Positions 62,247 to 64,000 of a stretch of DNA of 64,000 nt are shown in pieces (the first letter of the stretch is position 1; each line of letters starts with the position of its first letter). The DNA comes from CALDUY01 sp046350255 (lineage in GTDB: Bacteria; Planctomycetota; Planctomycetia; Gemmatales; Gemmataceae): NCBI GenBank assembly GCA_046350255.1, contig JAXMAV010000006.1, forward strand, positions 186,001 through 250,000, in the 5' to 3' direction. The notes under the pieces are model-generated. The model was given only the letters and a program-made list of their open reading frames with translations, was not told the origin of the DNA and searched no databases. A program made the translations under genes and the position numbers.

Positions 62247-62611
62247 CGATTCACCCCCTCCGTCCCGAGGCTGCCCCGGGAAAACTCGCGCACCTCGACC
62301 TGCGATGCCTGGAGCGTCTCGCGCAGCACCACCTCCCAGTTCCAGCGCGAGCGCGGCCGGCAGCAGTGTAAATTAAACGTGGCGATCCCGTACTCAGGAT
62401 AGGTGTGGCAGGCGAGGTGCGATTCGGTCAGCAGGTAAAGCCCCGTGAGTCCGCCTGGGCCAGGAAACTGATGCCAGTGCCCTTCGCCGATCACCCGTAG
62501 GTCCAGTTCGCGCAGCACGCGCTCGCACACGGCGCGAACCACCTGCAACTCGCGGAGGGCAGCTGGCGCGCATCCTCCTGCATCGATCAGCCATTCGGTC
62601 CCCACCGGCAT
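62243..62611 (-). CDS. speD: S-adenosylmethionine decarboxylase-like proenzyme
   Basis: A 122-residue class 1 prokaryotic SpeD. It would self-cleave between Glu63 and Ser64 in LLTESHLACHT, giving a pyruvoyl group, and decarboxylate SAM to provide aminopropyl groups. Ser64, His69 and Cys84 keep the spacing of the Thermotoga active-site residues (63, 68, 83). The ATG at 62611 has GGAG ten bases before it; longer forms to 62779 add unconserved sequence. It is the first gene of the six-gene operon and overlaps DUF4178 by four bases. Confidence 0.88.
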   Translation of the reverse strand: MPVGTEWLIDAGGCAPAALRELQVVRAVCERVLRELDLRVIGEGHWHQFPGPGGLTGLYLLTESHLACHTYPEYGIATFNLHCCRPRSRWNWEVVLRETLQASQVEVREFSRGSLGTEGVNR

Positions 62612-62801
62612 CCCGACTGTACTCCAGGCAACACTGGTAACTCGGCAGTTGTGGAAAGAATACGGGTCGGGACGGGGCCTCCGCAAGGAGGAAAAGCCCG
62701 CACCTGTCGAAGATGGGCCTTCCAGTGTGGCTGGAATCAAAACCCGGAGATCTGTCACAATAGCGTCCCTGCTGACCATCCACTACTCGGGTTCCGACGC
62801 G

Positions 62802-64000
62802 ATGACCGCCCGAATCAGTTTACTTTGTGGGCCGCTCCGGTCAGGGAAGACAGAAACCCTGCTGGTGCAGGCCTGCGCCCGGGTACGGCAAGAGCCAGGT
62901 TCGGTACTCTGGCTGGCCCCCAGTGCGGGCGCTATCCGCTGCCTGCGCAAGCGACTTCTCAACAAGGGTGGCTGCCTGGGCCTACGGTTGGCCACGCTCG
63001 GCGAACTGGTCTACTCCTCCCTCGAAGGCTCGTTGATGCGGCCGCTCTCCCTGGCTCAGCGGCATCTGATTCTCGAAGAATGCCTGACAAGGCTGCACCG
63101 AGATGGAAGCCTGAGGTATTTTGAGACCGTGCTGCACTCGCCGGGATTCGTCGAACAGATGCGGGCTGCCTTTGATGCGATGACCGAGGAGTCGGGCGCT
63201 CCCATGCCACCGGCGCAGGGTTCAGGCCAGACGAGGGAGCTTGGTCGCATCTTTGAGGCCTACCGCCAGGGTCTCAGGCAGGCAGCCCACCCCGACTTTG
63301 CTTCCTGTCATCAGGACACCCTCGCTCGCATTCGCCAGAAGGTGGGGCCCGATCTCGAGGCGGTGCGTGTGGTGATCGTGGACGGTTTTTCCGAGTACAC
63401 ACCCGCCGAAACCGCCTTACTCGAAGCACTTGTCGAAGTGGTCGAGGAGGTCCACATCGCCCTACGTTATGAGGCAAGCGATCCGCGCACCGAGTTGTTT
63501 CTTTTCGCGCGTCAGACTTTCGATTTCTGGGAGAAACGAGAGCCCCACAAACCCAGATTGCCGATGGTTGCGCGCCAGGAGCCAACCGGGCTCCATCATC
63601 TGAGCGAGCAGCTGTTTCGGCCTCTGCGCCACATTAAGCCAGGCAACTGCGCCGATGGCGTGTCAGTTATCCAGGGGGCTGGGGTGACCGGCGAGGTGCG
63701 CCTGGTCGCGCGGCGGGTCAAGCAGATGCTGCAGAGCGGACTATCGCCCGATGCCATCGATCTGGTGGTGCGTCAACCTGGAAACTACTCCGACCTGCTG
63801 CGCTCCACGTTTCGCGATTATGGTCTACCCCTGGCCCTGGACGAATCGATCCCCCTGGCCTGGTTGCCATCAATCGGTCTCTTGCTCCAGGGGTTGCGCG
63901 TGCCCGATGAGGAGTTCGCATTCCGCCGCCTAACCGCGGTGCTTCGCCACACCCAGTTTCGTCCTTCCTGGGGTAACCCTGCCCTGGCCCGCAAAGCCGA
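62802..64000 (+). CDS. AddB-like helicase/nuclease subunit, N-terminal part (runs off right edge)
   Basis: The visible 399 codons start MTARISLLCGPLRSGKT, a Walker A motif of the AddB/UvrD-like family, then VLWLAPSAGAIRCLRKRL and VVIVDGFSEYTPAET. This is like the AddB subunit of double-strand-break processing nuclease. The end is outside the window, so the C-terminal PD-(D/E)XK nuclease and FeS Cys could not be checked. It begins divergently from speD across a 190-base gap. Length to the edge: 1199 bases. Confidence 0.8.
   Translation, partial: MTARISLLCGPLRSGKTETLLVQACARVRQEPGSVLWLAPSAGAIRCLRKRLLNKGGCLGLRLATLGELVYSSLEGSLMRPLSLAQRHLILEECLTRLHRDGSLRYFETVLHSPGFVEQMRAAFDAMTEESGAPMPPAQGSGQTRELGRIFEAYRQGLRQAAHPDFASCHQDTLARIRQKVGPDLEAVRVVIVDGFSEYTPAETALLEALVEVVEEVHIALRYEASDPRTELFLFARQTFDFWEKREPHKPRLPMVARQEPTGLHHLSEQLFRPLRHIKPGNCADGVSVIQGAGVTGEVRLVARRVKQMLQSGLSPDAIDLVVRQPGNYSDLLRSTFRDYGLPLALDESIPLAWLPSIGLLLQGLRVPDEEFAFRRLTAVLRHTQFRPSWGNPALARKA

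Noticed and set aside
1..64000. tRNA, rRNA, CRISPR arrays, insertion sequences or prophage
   Set aside because: None seen: the gaps are short and hold no clover-leaf, direct-repeat array, transposase or terminal inverted repeat.

Overview
The window looks like a chromosomal segment of a planctomycete, probably from the Gemmatales/Gemmataceae side. The signs are high GC, a LEPR-type N-terminus on a secreted calcium-binding repeat protein, six exported PQQ-like beta-propeller proteins with openings such as WRGPxxTGVS, a Ser/Thr kinase fused to TPRs and a cyclase-like domain, and FHA and SpoIIE-type phosphatases. The assignment is inferred from gene style; no rRNA, tRNA, CRISPR array, insertion sequence or phage gene was seen, and no gene-free gap exceeds 300 bases.

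Layout. 1-2.4 kb (minus): NAD salvage pair (pncB-type gene, then nadE running off the left edge). 2.5-6.8 kb (plus): light-driven DNA repair operon with an FeS-type photolyase, an odd SDR, a class I photolyase and a small membrane protein. 6.8-13.2 kb (minus): FHA-GAF-SpoIIE phosphatase, PH-like membrane protein, secreted esterase, radical SAM activase-like protein, RNA 3'-phosphate cyclase, lipoprotein. 13.4-18.8 kb: an SDR, a small conserved protein, a FolK-SDR fusion overlapping a secreted prenyltransferase-repeat protein, a TGS GTPase, purine nucleoside phosphorylase. 19-26.6 kb: the RTX-like protein, an FHA protein, a TIGR01212-type radical SAM protein, two secreted Gly/Pro/Tyr-rich proteins and a large GH38/57-like protein.

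26.7-34.9 kb (plus) is a divergent Hsp70 cassette: TPR protein, J-like protein with a broken HPD motif, GrpE-like protein, DnaK and a zinc-ribbon protein, followed by the kinase-TPR-cyclase protein.

34.9-50.4 kb (minus) holds a PagL-like outer-membrane protein, a response regulator-phosphatase and a large cluster. The cluster combines five exported PQQ-like propellers with a PaaK-type ligase, a short LuxE-sized adenylating protein, an aldehyde dehydrogenase homologue lacking the usual general-base Glu, and an iron alcohol dehydrogenase. Together the enzymes could reduce a carboxylic acid through an activated acyl group and aldehyde to an alcohol. 50.5-56.7 kb: DUF309, Mug glycosylase, an NTF2-like protein, an enoyl-reductase-like protein, an esterase, a sixth propeller and DAHP synthase.

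56.7-62.6 kb (minus) is a tightly packed six-gene operon: SpeD-like decarboxylase, zinc-ribbon/DUF4178 protein, tiny membrane protein, DUF350 protein, membrane-embedded spermidine-synthase-like protein and Tat/lipoprotein FAD amine-oxidase-like protein. An envelope-associated polyamine-like chemistry is the natural reading. An AddB-like helicase/nuclease gene starts divergently at 62.8 kb and runs off the right edge.

The best candidates for undescribed biology are the propeller/acyl-reduction cluster, the SpeD-DUF4178-DUF350-SpeE-like operon, and the Hsp70 cassette.
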